The notes beneath the pieces were generated by a model. That model was given only the letters and a program-made list of their open reading frames with translations. It had not been told where the DNA came from and did no database searches. From RPQJ01 sp963707145 (GTDB lineage: Bacteria > Pseudomonadota > Gammaproteobacteria > Steroidobacterales > Steroidobacteraceae): a DNA stretch of 64,000 bases. The stretch lies in the NCBI GenBank assembly GCA_963707145.1, contig CAVPOQ010000002.1:6660-70659 (forward strand), read 5' to 3'. Made by a program: the position numbers and the translations under genes. Below, piece by piece: positions 34,638 through 47,152 of this stretch. Numbering within the stretch: the stretch's first letter is position 1; every line of letters starts with the position of its first letter.

Positions 34638-36364
34638 AGCGCAAGTCGTCGTCCGCCGCCGATCCCGCAAGCCCGGCCTGGCGCCAGTGGTTCGTGCTCG
34701 GCATGCTCGCGGTCGGCGGGGTCGCGCTGCTGGCCCGCGCCGTGTACCTGCAGGTCATCGACCAGGAGTTCCTCCAGAAGGAGGGCAACGAGCGCATCCT
34801 GCGTACGGCGAAGCTCTCGGCCAGCCGCGGCATGATCCTCGACCGCAACGGCGAGCCGCTGGCGGTGAGCACGCCCGTCGACACCGTGTGGGCCGACCCG
34901 CGCAAGCTCGCGCAGGTCCCGCAGGAATTCCCGCGGCTCGCCAAGGCGCTCGACCGCGATCCGCAGTGGCTCGCGCGGCGCGTGACCAGCAGTCTCGATC
35001 GCGAGTTCGTCTACCTCGTGCGACACATGCGACCGCAGGACGCCGCGCGCGTCCGGGCGCTCGGCATCCCGGGCGTCAACACGCAGCGCGAGTACCGCCG
35101 CTACTACCCGGCGGGCGAGGTCACCGGCCATCTGCTCGGCTTCACCAACGTCGATGACGTCGGCCAGGAGGGCCTCGAGCTCGCCTTCGACCAGTGGCTC
35201 GGCGGCGTGCCGGGCGAAAAGCGCGTGATGCGCGACAGCCTCGGGCGGACCATCGAGGACATCGAGCGGATCCGCGCGCCGCGGCCCGGCCAGGACCTCT
35301 ATACGAGCATCGACCTGCGCGTGCAGTACCTCGCCTACCGCGAACTGAAGGCCGCGGTGCAGGCCAACCGGGCGCGCTCGGGCTCGGTCGTGGTACTCGA
35401 TGTCGCGACCGGCGAAGTGCTGGCGATGGTCAACCAGCCCTCGTTCAACCCGAACGACCGCGAGCAGTACGCGGCGTCGCGCTACCGCAACCGCGCCACC
35501 AACGACGTGTTCGAGCCCGGCTCGAGCATCAAGCCGTTCGTGGTCGCGGCGGGTCTCGAGACCGGGCGCTACCACCCGGCCACGGTGGTCGACACCTCGC
35601 CCGGGATGATCCGCGTCGGCATCAAGACGGTGAAGGACAAGCACAACCTCGGGGTCATCGACGTCACCACCGTGCTCGCGAAGTCGAGCAACGTCGGCGT
35701 CGTCAAGATCGCCCTGTCGCTCACCCCGGCCCAGATGTGGGAGGCGCTCGACCAGTTCGGCTTCGGCCGCGTCACCGGCTCGGGGTTCCCTGGCGAGTCG
35801 GCCGGCATCCTGCCGCAGCCCCGCCACTGGCGCCCGATCAACCAGGCCACGATGTCCTATGGCTACGGGCTGTCGGTCACGCCGCTGCAGCTCACCCAGG
35901 CCTACGCAGTGCTGGGCTCGGGCGGCATCAACCGGTCTGTGTCGCTGCGCCGGCTCGACTCCGAGCCCACGGGCGAGCGCGTGCTCGAGGAGTCCGTGGC
36001 TCGCGACCTCGTCACGATGATGGAGGCGGTGGTGAGCGATGCCGGCACCGCGCGCCGTGCCCGCACCCTGGGCTATCGCGTCTCGGGCAAGACCGGCACC
36101 GCGTGGAAGGCCTCCGACCAGGGCGGCTACTCGACCAACAAGTACGTGGCGGTGTTCGGCGGCCTGGTGCCCGCCAGCAACCCGCGGCTCGCGGCCATCG
36201 TCGTGATCGACGAGCCAACGGGCGGCGCCTATTACGGCGGCGAGGTCGCCGCGCCGGTGTACTCCGCAGTCATGTCGGGTGCGCTGCGACTGCTCGCCAT
36301 CCCGCCCGACGATCTGCAGCGGCTGCCGGCGACCACGCTCGTGCAGGCGGAGAACCCGTGGTGA
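34634..36364 (+). CDS. ftsI: Division-specific peptidoglycan transpeptidase FtsI (PBP3)
   Basis: Crosslinks septal peptidoglycan with FtsW. 576 residues: N-terminal membrane helix (VLGMLAVGGVALLARAVYLQ), pedestal/dimerisation domain, and the penicillin-binding domain with SSIK (active serine near residue 298), the SSN motif in AKSSNVGVV, and KTGT (near 485). Four-nucleotide overlaps with ftsL and murE indicate coupling. Confidence 0.97.
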   Translation: MKRKSSSAADPASPAWRQWFVLGMLAVGGVALLARAVYLQVIDQEFLQKEGNERILRTAKLSASRGMILDRNGEPLAVSTPVDTVWADPRKLAQVPQEFPRLAKALDRDPQWLARRVTSSLDREFVYLVRHMRPQDAARVRALGIPGVNTQREYRRYYPAGEVTGHLLGFTNVDDVGQEGLELAFDQWLGGVPGEKRVMRDSLGRTIEDIERIRAPRPGQDLYTSIDLRVQYLAYRELKAAVQANRARSGSVVVLDVATGEVLAMVNQPSFNPNDREQYAASRYRNRATNDVFEPGSSIKPFVVAAGLETGRYHPATVVDTSPGMIRVGIKTVKDKHNLGVIDVTTVLAKSSNVGVVKIALSLTPAQMWEALDQFGFGRVTGSGFPGESAGILPQPRHWRPINQATMSYGYGLSVTPLQLTQAYAVLGSGGINRSVSLRRLDSEPTGERVLEESVARDLVTMMEAVVSDAGTARRARTLGYRVSGKTGTAWKASDQGGYSTNKYVAVFGGLVPASNPRLAAIVVIDEPTGGAYYGGEVAAPVYSAVMSGALRLLAIPPDDLQRLPATTLVQAENPW

Positions 36365-37896
36365 GTCTCGAGACCGTGACAACGGCCGCGGCGGCGGGCG
36401 CTCCCGAATACCGGGCATCGCTCGCGGCACTGCTCGAGGGACTCGCGCAGCCGGAGCGCGACGTGGAACTGCGCGATCTCGAGACGGACAGCCGGCGCGC
36501 CGTGCCCGGCGCCGCCTTCCTCGCCTGCCAGGGTCGTACCACCCACGGGCTCGAGCACGCAGCGGAGGCCGTCGCCCGCGGCGCGGTGGCCGTGCTCTGG
36601 GAGCCCGGCCCCGGCATCGAGCCGCCGGCCCTGCCGCCGCACGTCGTGACCCTCCCGGTCGAGGGCCTCGCCCGGCTGGCGGGTGTGATTGCCGACCGGT
36701 TCTTCCGCGAACCCTCTGCCGAGTTGCGGGTGGTGGGATTCACCGGCACCAACGGCAAGACCACCTGCGCGTACCTGCTCGCGCAGGCTGCCGACCTGCT
36801 CGGCCGCCGCGGTGCGTACCTCGGCACGCTCGGCTTCGGCCGTCCGGGCGCGCTGCGCGGCGCGGGCCTCACGACGCCCGACGCCGTGAGCGTGCATCGT
36901 CGCCTCGCCGAGGCGCGCGACGCCGGCGCGAAGACGCTGGGCCTCGAGGTGTCCTCCCATGCGCTCGACCAGCACCGCGTCGCCGGCGTGCGCTTCGACA
37001 CCGCGGCGTTCACCAACCTGACGCGCGACCACCTCGACTACCACGGCACGCTCGAGGCCTACGGCGAGGCCAAGGCGCGACTGTTCCGCACGCCCGGGCT
37101 CGGCCGCGCGGTGATCAACGCGCGCGACGGCTTCGGCCGCGCCCTCGCGGAACGCATCGAGCCGGGCGTCGAGCGCATCGTGTACTCGACGTCGAACGAG
37201 CTGTGGGCGGAGCCGGGCACCGGCTGGCTGCGCCTGGCCGAGCTGCGCGCGACGACAGCCGGGCTCACGCTGCAGGTCGAGAGCAGCTGGGGCGCCGGCA
37301 CGCTGCGCTCGCGGCTGATCGGCGAGTTCAACGCCGAGAACCTGCTCGCGGTGCTCGGCGTGCTGGTCGGCTGGAACGTGCCGCTGCAGCAGGCGCTGGT
37401 GGCGCTCGCCGCCTGCGCCGCGCCGCCCGGTCGCATGGAGGCCTTCGGCGGCGGCGCGCAGCCGCTCGCGCTGGTCGACTACGCGCACACGCCGGATGCG
37501 CTCGCCAAGGTGCTCGACGCGGCGCGCGCGCACGTCCGCGGCCGGCTGTTCTGCGTATTCGGCTGCGGCGGCGACCGCGATCCCGGCAAGCGACCGCTGA
37601 TGGGTGCGACCGCCGAGGCGCACGCCGACGTGGTGGTGGTCACCGACGACAACCCGCGCAGCGAGCCCTCGCGCGCGATCCTCGAGCAGATCCTCGCCGG
37701 CATGCGCGACGCCGCGTCCGCGCACGTCATCGCCGACCGCGCCGAGGCGATCCACTTCGCGCTCGCCGAGGCCGACGCGGGCGACGTCGTCGTGATCGCG
37801 GGCAAGGGCCACGAGGAGCGGCAGGTGATCGGCGCGGAGTCGCGGCCGTTCAGCGACCGGCAGGTCGTGCTCGACGCGCTGGGAGCCGAGGCATGA
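36361..37896 (+). CDS. murE: UDP-MurNAc-tripeptide synthetase MurE (meso-diaminopimelate type)
   Basis: Adds the third amino acid to the peptidoglycan stem peptide. 511 residues: ATP-binding GFTGTNGKTTCAYLLAQ, central EVSSHALDQHRVAG, FTNLTRDHLDYHGT, and the DNPRSE motif that marks meso-diaminopimelate-adding enzymes. GTG start at 36361 overlaps the ftsI stop (GTGA); another GTG directly before it is possible. Confidence 0.96.
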   Translation: MSLETVTTAAAAGAPEYRASLAALLEGLAQPERDVELRDLETDSRRAVPGAAFLACQGRTTHGLEHAAEAVARGAVAVLWEPGPGIEPPALPPHVVTLPVEGLARLAGVIADRFFREPSAELRVVGFTGTNGKTTCAYLLAQAADLLGRRGAYLGTLGFGRPGALRGAGLTTPDAVSVHRRLAEARDAGAKTLGLEVSSHALDQHRVAGVRFDTAAFTNLTRDHLDYHGTLEAYGEAKARLFRTPGLGRAVINARDGFGRALAERIEPGVERIVYSTSNELWAEPGTGWLRLAELRATTAGLTLQVESSWGAGTLRSRLIGEFNAENLLAVLGVLVGWNVPLQQALVALAACAAPPGRMEAFGGGAQPLALVDYAHTPDALAKVLDAARAHVRGRLFCVFGCGGDRDPGKRPLMGATAEAHADVVVVTDDNPRSEPSRAILEQILAGMRDAASAHVIADRAEAIHFALAEADAGDVVVIAGKGHEERQVIGAESRPFSDRQVVLDALGAEA

Positions 37897-39263
37897 AACG
37901 GGACCTCGCGGCGCTCGCCCAGGCGACCGGCGGCGTGCTGCACGGCGAGGCTGCGGCCTTCGGCGCGGTCACCACCGACACGCGGGCGCTCGAGCCGGGC
38001 GCGCTGTACGTGGCGCTGCGCGGCGAGCGCTTCGACGGACACGAGTTCGTGCCGGAGGCGCGGGCGCGGGGCGCGGCCGGCGCGCTCGTGGCGCGCGCGG
38101 CGTCGGTGGCGCTGCCGCAGGTCGTGGTTGCGGACGTGCTGGCGGGACTCACGGCTTTCGCCTCCGCCTGGCGCAAGGATTTCGGGGGCACCGTCGTCGG
38201 CATCACCGGCAGCAACGGCAAGACCACGGTGAAGGAAATGACCGGTGCGATCCTCGCCCGCGCCGGCGCCTGCCTCGTCACCCGCGGCAACCTGAACAAC
38301 CACATCGGCGTGCCGCTCACGCTGTGCCGGCTCGAGGCCGGGCACCGCTACGCGGTGATCGAGATGGGCGCGAACCACCAGGGCGAGATCGCGCACCTCG
38401 CCACGATCGCGCGGCCCGACGTCGGGCTCGTGATCAATGCCGGTCCCGCGCACCTCGAGGGCTTCGGCGGCATCGACGGCGTGGCGAAGGGCAAGGGCGA
38501 GATGTTCGCGGCGCTCGGCGCGGAGCAGGCGGCGGTGATCAACGCCGACGACCGCTTCGCCGCCTACTGGCACGGCATCGCGCGCGGCGCTGGCCGGGTG
38601 ATCACCTTCGGCATGCGCGAGCGCGCCGACTTCGCCGCCACGGACATCCGCGAGCTGCCGGCCGACGGCGGACCGTCCGTCGAGTTCGAACTCCTCTGCC
38701 CGCTCGGCCGGCGCCGCGTGCCGCTCGCGCTCGCCGGCGAACACAACGTGATGAACGCGCTCGCGGCCGCGGCCGCGGCGCACGCTGCCGGCGCCGGCCT
38801 CGAGGCGATCGTCGACGGGCTCGCCGGCATGCGCGCCGTCGCCGGCCGGCTCGAGTTCAAGGCGCTGCCCGGCGGCGGCCGGCTGATCGACGATTCGTAC
38901 AACGCCAATCCGGGCTCGGTGCGCGCCGGCCTGCGGGCCCTGGCCGCGCTGCCCGGCGAGCGCTGGCTGGTGCTCGGCGAGATGCGCGAGCTCGGCGCGG
39001 AGTCCGCGCGGCTGCACGCCGAGATCGGCGAGTTCGCGCGCCAGTCGGGCGTGACGCGGCTGCTCGCGGTGGGCGACGAGGCCCGGCACGCGGTCGAGGC
39101 CTTCGGCGCGGGCAGCACGTGGTTCGCCGTCGTCGAGGACCTGATCGGCTCGCTGGCCGGCGAACTCACCGCCGGAGTCACCGTGCTCGTGAAGGGTTCG
39201 CGCTCGAACCGGCTCGAGCGTGTGGCGGTCGCGCTCGGCGCAGGCGGCGGGGAGGGGCACTAG
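37893..39263 (+). CDS. murF: UDP-MurNAc-tripeptide:D-Ala-D-Ala ligase MurF
   Basis: Adds D-alanyl-D-alanine to complete the pentapeptide. 456 residues: TDTRALEPGALYVALRGERF near the start, ATP site GITGSNGKTTVKEMTGAIL, EMGANHQGEIAHLATIARP, and LIDDSYNANPGSVRAGLRAL. ATG overlaps the murE stop. mraY follows 1 nt after the stop. Confidence 0.96.
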   Translation: MKRDLAALAQATGGVLHGEAAAFGAVTTDTRALEPGALYVALRGERFDGHEFVPEARARGAAGALVARAASVALPQVVVADVLAGLTAFASAWRKDFGGTVVGITGSNGKTTVKEMTGAILARAGACLVTRGNLNNHIGVPLTLCRLEAGHRYAVIEMGANHQGEIAHLATIARPDVGLVINAGPAHLEGFGGIDGVAKGKGEMFAALGAEQAAVINADDRFAAYWHGIARGAGRVITFGMRERADFAATDIRELPADGGPSVEFELLCPLGRRRVPLALAGEHNVMNALAAAAAAHAAGAGLEAIVDGLAGMRAVAGRLEFKALPGGGRLIDDSYNANPGSVRAGLRALAALPGERWLVLGEMRELGAESARLHAEIGEFARQSGVTRLLAVGDEARHAVEAFGAGSTWFAVVEDLIGSLAGELTAGVTVLVKGSRSNRLERVAVALGAGGGEGH

Positions 39264-39264
39264 C

Positions 39265-40348
39265 ATGCTGCGACACGTCGCCGAGTGGCTCACGCAGTTC
39301 TACTCGGGCTTCAACGCGTTCAGCTATCTGACGCTGCGGGCGATCCTCGCGGCGCTGACGGCGCTGGTGATCTCCTTCGTCGTCGGGCCGCGGATGATCC
39401 GCAAGCTCGCCGAGCACCAGGTCGGCCAGCGCGTGCGCTCCGACGGGCCGCAGTCGCACCTCTCCAAGGCCGGCACGCCGACCATGGGCGGCGCGCTGAT
39501 CCTCGTGGCCATCGCCGTCGCCACCCTGCTGTGGGCCGACCTCGCCAACCGCTTCGTGTGGATCGTGCTCGGCGTGACGGTGGCATTCGGGCTGATCGGG
39601 TTCTGGGACGACTACCTGAAGCTGGTCGTCGGCGACTCGCGTGGCCTGATCGCGCGCTACAAGTATTTCTGGCAGTCGGTCGCGGGCCTGGCCGCCGCGC
39701 TCGCGCTCTACGCGACCGCCGAAGACGCCGGGCGAGACCACGCTCATCGTGCCGTTCTTCAAGGACTTCGTGCTGCCGCTCGGGCCGCTGTTCATCGTCG
39801 TGGCCTACTTCGTGATCGTGGGCTCCTCGAACGCCGTCAACCTCACCGACGGCCTCGACGGACTCGCGATCATGCCCGCGGTGCTCGTCGCGGGCGCGCT
39901 CGGCGTGTTCGCCTATGCCTCGGGCAACGCGGTGTTCGCCGACTACCTCGGCATCCCCCACATCGCGGGCACCGGCGAGGTGCTGGTGATCTGCGCCTCG
40001 ATCTTCGGCGCGGGCCTCGGCTTCCTCTGGTTCAACACCTACCCGGCGCAGGTGTTCATGGGCGACATCGGCGCGCTCGCCCTCGGCGCGGCGCTGGGCG
40101 TGATCGCCGTGATCGTCCGGCAGGAGATCGTGCTGTTCATCATGGGCGGCGTGTTCGTCATGGAGACGGTGTCGGTCATCCTGCAGGTGGGTTCGTTCAA
40201 GCTGCGCGGCAAGCGCATCTTCCGCATGGCGCCCATCCATCACCACTTCGAGCTCAAGGGCTGGGCCGAGCCGAAGGTGATCGTGCGCTTCTGGATCATC
40301 ACGGTGATTCTCGTGCTGGTCGGCCTCGCGACGCTGAAGCTGCGATGA
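39265..40348 (+). CDS. mraY: Phospho-MurNAc-pentapeptide transferase MraY, one frameshift
   Basis: Integral membrane enzyme that makes lipid I from UDP-MurNAc-pentapeptide and undecaprenyl phosphate. The N-terminal frame carries MLRHVAEWLTQFYSGFNAFS, GTPTMGGALIL and GFWDDYLKLV; the C-terminal frame resumes with FFKDFVLPLGPLFI, NAVNLTDGLDGLAIMP, FMGDIGALALGAALG and PIHHHFELKGWAE. The frame changes near 39724 by one extra base (GAAGACGCC should read GA-ACGCC or similar). The span of 1084 nt is 361 codons plus one base, so a single +1 restores about 360 residues, the normal size. Probable sequence error in an essential gene. Confidence 0.93.
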
Positions 40349-41701
40349 ACGACGCCGAGCGCAACCTCGCCCCGCTCGAAGCCGGCAGCCGCGCGCTGGT
40401 GCTCGGGCTCGGCCGCACCGGGCTGTCCTGCGCGCGCTACCTGCGCCGCAAGGGGCTCGCGGTGCGCGTGGCGGACACGCGTGCCGAGCCGCCGGGTGCG
40501 GCGGCGCTGCGCGAGCAGGTGCCTGACGCCGAACTGCACGCCGGCGCTTTCGGTGAATCCCTGCTCGACGGCGTCGCGCAGGTGGTGATCTCGCCGGGAC
40601 TGTCGCTGCGCGAGCCGGTCGCGATCGCGGCCGCCCGCCGCGGCCTGCCGGTGGTCGGGGACATCGAGCTGTTCGCCCGTGAGACGCAGGCGCCGGTCGC
40701 CGCGATCACCGGCACCAACGGCAAGAGCACGGTCACGGCGCTGCTGGCCGAGCTCGCGAACGCGGCGGGCTGCAGCGCGGTTGCGGGCGGCAACCTCGGC
40801 GAACCGGCCCTCGACCTGCTCGAACGCCCGGTGCCCGACCTCTACGTGCTCGAGCTGTCGAGCTACCAGCTCGAGACCACCCACTCGCTGCACACGGCGG
40901 TGGCGAGCGTGCTCAACGTCACGCCCGACCACCTCGACCGCTACGACTCCCTCGAGGACTATGCCGCCGCCAAGGCGCGCATCTTCGACGGCTGCGGGAC
41001 GGCGGTGGTCAACGCCGACGACGCCCGCGTGCGGGCCATGCCGCGCCCCGGCCAGCGCGTGCTCAGTTTCAGCGTGCGCGACGCCGCCGCCGACTACAGC
41101 CTGGCGCGCGACCCTGAGCCGCTGCTTGCCTGCCGCGGCGAGCCGCTGCTGCCGCTGTCGGCCATGAAGCTTCAGGGCGAGCACAACGCGGCCAACGCGC
41201 TGGCCGCGCTCGCGATGTGCGAGGCGCTCGGGCTGCCGCGCGGCCCGGTGCTCGAGGCGCTGGCCGCGTTCGGCGGGCTGGCGCATCGCGCGCAGTGGGT
41301 CGCGGACGTGGCCGGCGTGCGCTACGTCGACGACTCCAAGGGCACCAACGTCGGTGCCACGGTCGCCGCGGTCGAGGGCCTTGCGGGCCCGCTGGTGCTG
41401 ATTGCGGGCGGCGACGGCAAGAACCAGGACTTCGCCGGGCTGCGGCCCGCGTTCGCCGGCAAGGTGCGCCACGTCGTGCTGATCGGCCGCGACGCGCCCG
41501 CGCTCGCCGCGGCACTCGACGGCAGTGTGCCCCACCGAGCGCGCGGCCGACATGCGCGCCGCCGTGGCGGCAGCCAGCGCCGCCGCGCGGCCTGGCGACA
41601 CCGTGCTGCTGTCGCCGGCCTGCGCGAGTCTCGACATGTACCGCGACTACGTGCACCGGGGCGAGGAGTTCGCCGCCGCGGTCAGGAGCCTCGTCCGATG
41701 A
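40345..41701 (+). CDS. murD: UDP-MurNAc-L-alanine:D-glutamate ligase MurD, one frameshift near the end
   Basis: Adds D-glutamate to UDP-MurNAc-L-Ala. Shows ALVLGLGRTGLSCARYLRR, ATP site ITGTNGKSTVTALLAEL, LSSYQLETTHSL, NVTPDHLDRYDS and YVDDSKGTNVGATVAA. The frame breaks in the CCCC run at 41530-41533; one C fewer gives the expected C-terminus with PGDTVLLSPACASLDMY and the final RGEEFAAAVRSLV, ending exactly on a stop that overlaps the ftsW ATG. 1357 nt is a multiple of three plus one, consistent with a single inserted base. Confidence 0.94.
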
Positions 41702-42883
41702 CCGCCGCAACCCTGTCCTACGCGCGCTCGACGGGCACGCCGCGCCGGCTCGTGCTCGATCCCTGGGTGATCGGCCCGGTGGCGGCACTGCTGCTCGTCG
41801 GCCTCGTGATGGTGGCCTCCGCCTCCATCGGCGTGTCCGACCGCGACATGGGCGAGCCGTTCTTCTACTTCCAGCGCCAGCTGATGTACGCGGCGCTGGG
41901 ACTCGTCGCGGCCGCGATCGCCGTCGCCATCCCGACGGCGGTGTGGGACCGCTACTCGATGGTGCTGCTGGGTCTCGGCGTTCTTCCTGCTGCTCGCGGT
42001 GCTGGTGCCGGGCATCGGCCACGAGGTCAACGGCAGCCGGCGCTGGGTGCGCCTCGGCATCATGAATTTCCAGGTCTCCGAGCTGTCGCGCGTGCTGCTG
42101 CTCACCTACCTCGCGAGCTACGCGGTGCGGCGCGCCGAGGAACTGCGTGCCGACTTCAAGGGCTTCCTGCGCCCGTGCATCGTGCTCGGGCTCGCCGCGG
42201 TGCTGCTGCTCGCGGAGCCCGACTTCGGCGCGGCCACGGTGCTGATGACGACCGGCCTCGCCGTGCTGTTCCTCGCGGGTGCGCGCATCCGCCACCTGCT
42301 CGTGCCGCTGGTGCTCGGCATTGCCGCGATGGCGACCCTCGCAGTCACCTCGTCCTACCGCATGCGCCGGCTCACGGCGTTCCGCAATCCCTGGGAGGAC
42401 CCGTTCGACAGCGGCTTCCAGCTCACGCAGTCGCTGATCGCGATCGGCCGCGGCGAGTGGTTCGGCGTGGGCCTCGGCTCGAGCGTGCAGAAACTCTTCT
42501 ACCTGCCGGAGGCGCACACCGACTTCGTCTTCGCGGTGCTCGCGGAGGAGTTCGGGTTCGCCGGCGTGCTGGCGGTGATCGCGCTGTTCGCGCTGCTGGT
42601 GGGCCGCGCGCTCGCCATCTCGCGCAACGCCGCGCGGGCCGGACTCGCGTTCCAGTCGCTGCTCGCGGCGGCCGTGGGCATCTGGCTCGGCCTGCAGGTG
42701 TTCGTGAACGTCGGCGTCAACATGGGACTGCTGCCCACCAAGGGACTCACCCTGCCGCTGCTCTCCTACGGCGGCAGCAGCATGCTCGTGACCCTCGGCT
42801 GGCTCGGTGTGCTGCTGCGCGTGCACCACGAGACGCAGGCGAGCGGCCGACCGAGCGGCGCGCGCGAGGTCCGCGGCGAATGA
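41698..42883 (+). CDS. ftsW: Septal peptidoglycan polymerase FtsW (SEDS family), one frameshift
   Basis: Membrane glycosyltransferase that polymerises lipid II at the septum with FtsI. N-terminal part: VIGPVAALLLVGLVMVASAS and FFYFQRQLMYAALG; C-terminal part in the next frame: EVNGSRRWVRLGIMNFQVSE, LAEPDFGAATVLM, NPWEDPFDSGFQLTQSLIAI, and LPLLSYGGSSML. The shift lies at 41977-41980, where one G fewer restores LAFFLLLAVLVPG. 1186 nt is a multiple of three plus one. About 394 residues when repaired. Confidence 0.94.
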
Positions 42884-43964
42884 ACCGCGTGGCCATGATC
42901 ATGGCGGGCGGCACCGGCGGGCACGTGTTCCCGGCGCTCGCCACCGCACGCGTGCTGCGCGGCCGCGGCTACGACATCGTCTGGCTCGGCACGCGGCGGG
43001 GGATCGAGGCGCGGCTCGTGCCGGCGGAGGGCATCCCGGTCGAATGGCTGAGCGTGAGCGGGCTGCGCGGCAAGGGCGCGGCGACGCTGCTGGCCGCACC
43101 GCTGCGGCTGGCGCTGGCACTGGCGCAGGCGCTGGGCGCCATGCGACGCCACCGCCCGGCGGTCGTACTCGGTGCGGGCGGGTTCGTCTCGGGTCCCGGC
43201 GGCGTGGCGGCGTGGCTGCTGCGCCGGCCGCTCGTGGTCCACGAGCAGAACGCCGTCGCGGGACTCACCAATCGCATCCTCGCGCGTCTCGCCGATCGCG
43301 TGCTCGAGGGCTTTCCGGGCAGCTTCGGTCGCGGCGTGCGCGCCGAACACGTCGGCAACCCGGTGCGCGCGGAGATCGCGGCCGTGCCGCCGCCCGAGCG
43401 GCGCTTCGGCGCGCGCGAGGGTCGTGCGCGCCTGCTGGTGTTCGGCGGCAGCCAGGGCTCGGCGCGCCTCAATGCAGTGGTGCCGGCGGCGCTCGCGGAG
43501 CTCCCGGCGGCGCTGCGGCCGGAGGTGCTGCACCAGACCGGAAGCAGCAGCCTCGACGAGACGGTCGCGGCCTACCGCGCGCGCGGCATCGAGGCCGACG
43601 TGCGGCCGTTCATCGATGACATGGCCGGCGCCTACGGCTGGGCCGACCTTGCCGTGTGCCGCTCGGGCGCGCTCACCGTGGCCGAGCTCGCGGCCGCCGG
43701 CGTCGGCGCCGTGCTGGTCCCGTTCCCGGCGGCCGTGGACGACCACCAGACGCGCAACGCCGAGTTCGCCGTGCGGGCGGGTGCCGCGGTGCTGCTGCCC
43801 GAGGCCGGGCTCACGCCGATGTCGCTTGCGGCGCGGCTGCGCGAGCTGCTCGAGGCCGGTCGTCCGGCGCTCGAGCGCATGGCCTGCGCGGCGCGCGCCA
43901 CGGCCATCACCGACGCCGACCGCAGGCTCGCCGACGCCTGCACCGCTGCCGCGGAGGGCCGCCC

Positions 43965-43968
<4 letters not shown>
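42880..43968 (+). CDS. murG: Lipid II synthase MurG (undecaprenyl-PP-MurNAc-pentapeptide GlcNAc transferase)
   Basis: Peripheral membrane GT-B glycosyltransferase converting lipid I to lipid II. 362 residues: glycine loop IMAGGTGGHVFPALA, ATVVLG-type segment VVLGAGGFVSGPGGVAAW, VVHEQNAVAGLTNRIL, and the C-terminal donor site CRSGALTVAELAAAGV with PFPAAVDDHQTRNA. ATGA overlap with ftsW, GTGA overlap with murC. Confidence 0.97.
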
Positions 43969-45388
<1,420 letters not shown>

Positions 45389-45392
<4 letters not shown>

Positions 45393-46348
45393 CAGACGCA
45401 CCGCGAGCGAGGGACCCGCGCGAGTTCGGGCGCGTCGCCGTGCTGATGGGCGGCACCTCCTCCGAGCGCGAGGTGTCGCTCGATTCCGGCCGCAACGTGC
45501 TCGAGGCGCTGCTGCGCCTCGGCGTGGACGCGCAGGCGGTGGACGGCATCCCGGCCCTTGTCGAGGCACTGACGGCCGCCGCAGGCCGCCGCTTCGACCG
45601 CGTCTTCAACATCCTCCACGGCAACCGCGGCGGCGGCGAGGACGGCGTGGTGCAGGGCCTGCTCGAGGCCCTCGGCGTGCCCTACACGGGTTCGGGCGTG
45701 CTCGGCTCGGCGCTGTCGATGGACAAGATCCGCACCAAGCAGGTGTGGCTGTCGGTCGGGCTGCCGACGCCTGCCTACGCGAGCCTGGAGCGCGGCGACG
45801 ACGTGGTGGCCGCTGCACGCAAGATCGGCCTGCCGGTGATCGTGAAGCCCGCCTGCGAGGGTTCGAGCGTCGGCGTGAGCCGCTGCTTCCGCGATGCCGA
45901 CCTCGACGCGGCCGTCGCGCTCGCCGCGCGTTACGACGGCCCGTTGCTGGTCGAACAACTGATCGAGGGGGAGGAGTACACCGTCGCCGTGCTTGGAATG
46001 GAGGCGCTGCCCTCGATCCGCATCGTCCCGGCGGGCGAGTACTACGACTACCACGCCAAGTACGTCGCCGAGGACACGCAGTACCTGTGTCCCGGTGCCA
46101 GCGGTGCGACCGAGCAGGAACTCGGCAGCCTCGCGCTCGCGGCGTTCTTCGCCGCCGGGTGCGCCGGCTGGGGCCGCGTGGACTTCATGCGCGACCGCGC
46201 GGGCCGCCCGTGGCTGCTCGAGGTGAACACTGCACCGGGCATGACCAGCCACTCGCTGGTGCCGAAGGCGGCGCGCCAGCGCGGCATCGGGTTCGACGAA
46301 CTGGTGTGGCGGGTGCTCGAGACCAGCCACGCGCGGCGGGACGGCTGA
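45389..46348 (+). CDS. ddl: D-alanine:D-alanine ligase
   Basis: ATP-grasp enzyme producing D-Ala-D-Ala for MurF. 319 residues of the shorter DdlB type: VLMGGTSSEREVSLDSGRNV, ILHGNRGGGEDGVVQGLLE, PVIVKPACEGSSVGVSR, the metal/ATP segment WGRVDFMRD and LLEVNTAPGMTSHSLVP. ATG overlaps the murC stop; ftsQ starts 3 nt later. Confidence 0.96.
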
Positions 46349-46351
46349 GCC

Positions 46352-47152
46352 GTGGCGCTGTTCAACCGCAGGAACCGCAACCGCGCCCGCCCGCGCGCCG
46401 AGGGGCCGACGCTGCTCGAGCGCATCGACTGGCGCTCGGCGGGCGCCGCAGCGGGCGTGCTCGCGGCCTGCGGGGTGCTCGGCGTGCTGCTCGTGGTCGC
46501 GCTCGACCGTCCCGTGCGCAGGGTGCTGGTCGAGGGCCCGTTCCAGCGCGTGGCGCCACCGGAAATCGAGGCGGCGGTCGCGGAGTCGGTGCGTGGCGGG
46601 CTCGCGACCGTGGACCTCGACGCCGTGCGCGAGCGCATCGAGCGCATCGAGTGGGTGGATCGGGCGCTGGTGCGGCGCCGCTGGCCGGACGCGATCCGCG
46701 TCGAGGTCAGCGAGCAGGTGCCCGCGGCGCGCTGGAACGACACGGGGCTGCTGAATTCGCGCGGCGAGCTGTTCCTGCGCAACGCGCGCTACGTGCCGCC
46801 CGAGCTGCCGCTGCTCGAGGGCCCGGAGGGCAGCGAAAGCGCGGTCGCGAAGCTGTATCTCGACGCGCAGGGCCGCTTCACCGAGGCGGGCCTGCGGCTC
46901 ACGGGCGTGCGCCTCGACGAGCGCGGGGCCTGGGAACTCGAACTCGCCAACGGCGTCCGCGTGCGGCTCGGCCGCCTCGCCGTCGAGGAGCGGCTGGACC
47001 GCTTCCTGCGGCTCGCCGGCCCGCTCGTCGCGCAGCGTCCGGCCGAGATCCGCCACGTGGACATGCGCTACACCAATGGATTCAGCGTCGGCTGGAACGT
47101 GCGTTCCGCCGTCGCCGTCGCCCCGCAGGAGGACGCGACACCCGATGCCTAG
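46352..47152 (+). CDS. ftsQ: Cell division protein FtsQ
   Basis: Bitopic scaffold of the divisome. 266 residues: an Arg-rich cytoplasmic start (FNRRNRNRARPRAEG), one membrane helix (AAAGVLAACGVLGVLLVVAL), a POTRA domain (VRRVLVEGPFQRVAPPEIEA...), and a beta domain ending with DMRYTNGFSVGWN. GTG start. It overlaps ftsA by 8 nt. Confidence 0.95.
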   Translation: MALFNRRNRNRARPRAEGPTLLERIDWRSAGAAAGVLAACGVLGVLLVVALDRPVRRVLVEGPFQRVAPPEIEAAVAESVRGGLATVDLDAVRERIERIEWVDRALVRRRWPDAIRVEVSEQVPAARWNDTGLLNSRGELFLRNARYVPPELPLLEGPEGSESAVAKLYLDAQGRFTEAGLRLTGVRLDERGAWELELANGVRVRLGRLAVEERLDRFLRLAGPLVAQRPAEIRHVDMRYTNGFSVGWNVRSAVAVAPQEDATPDA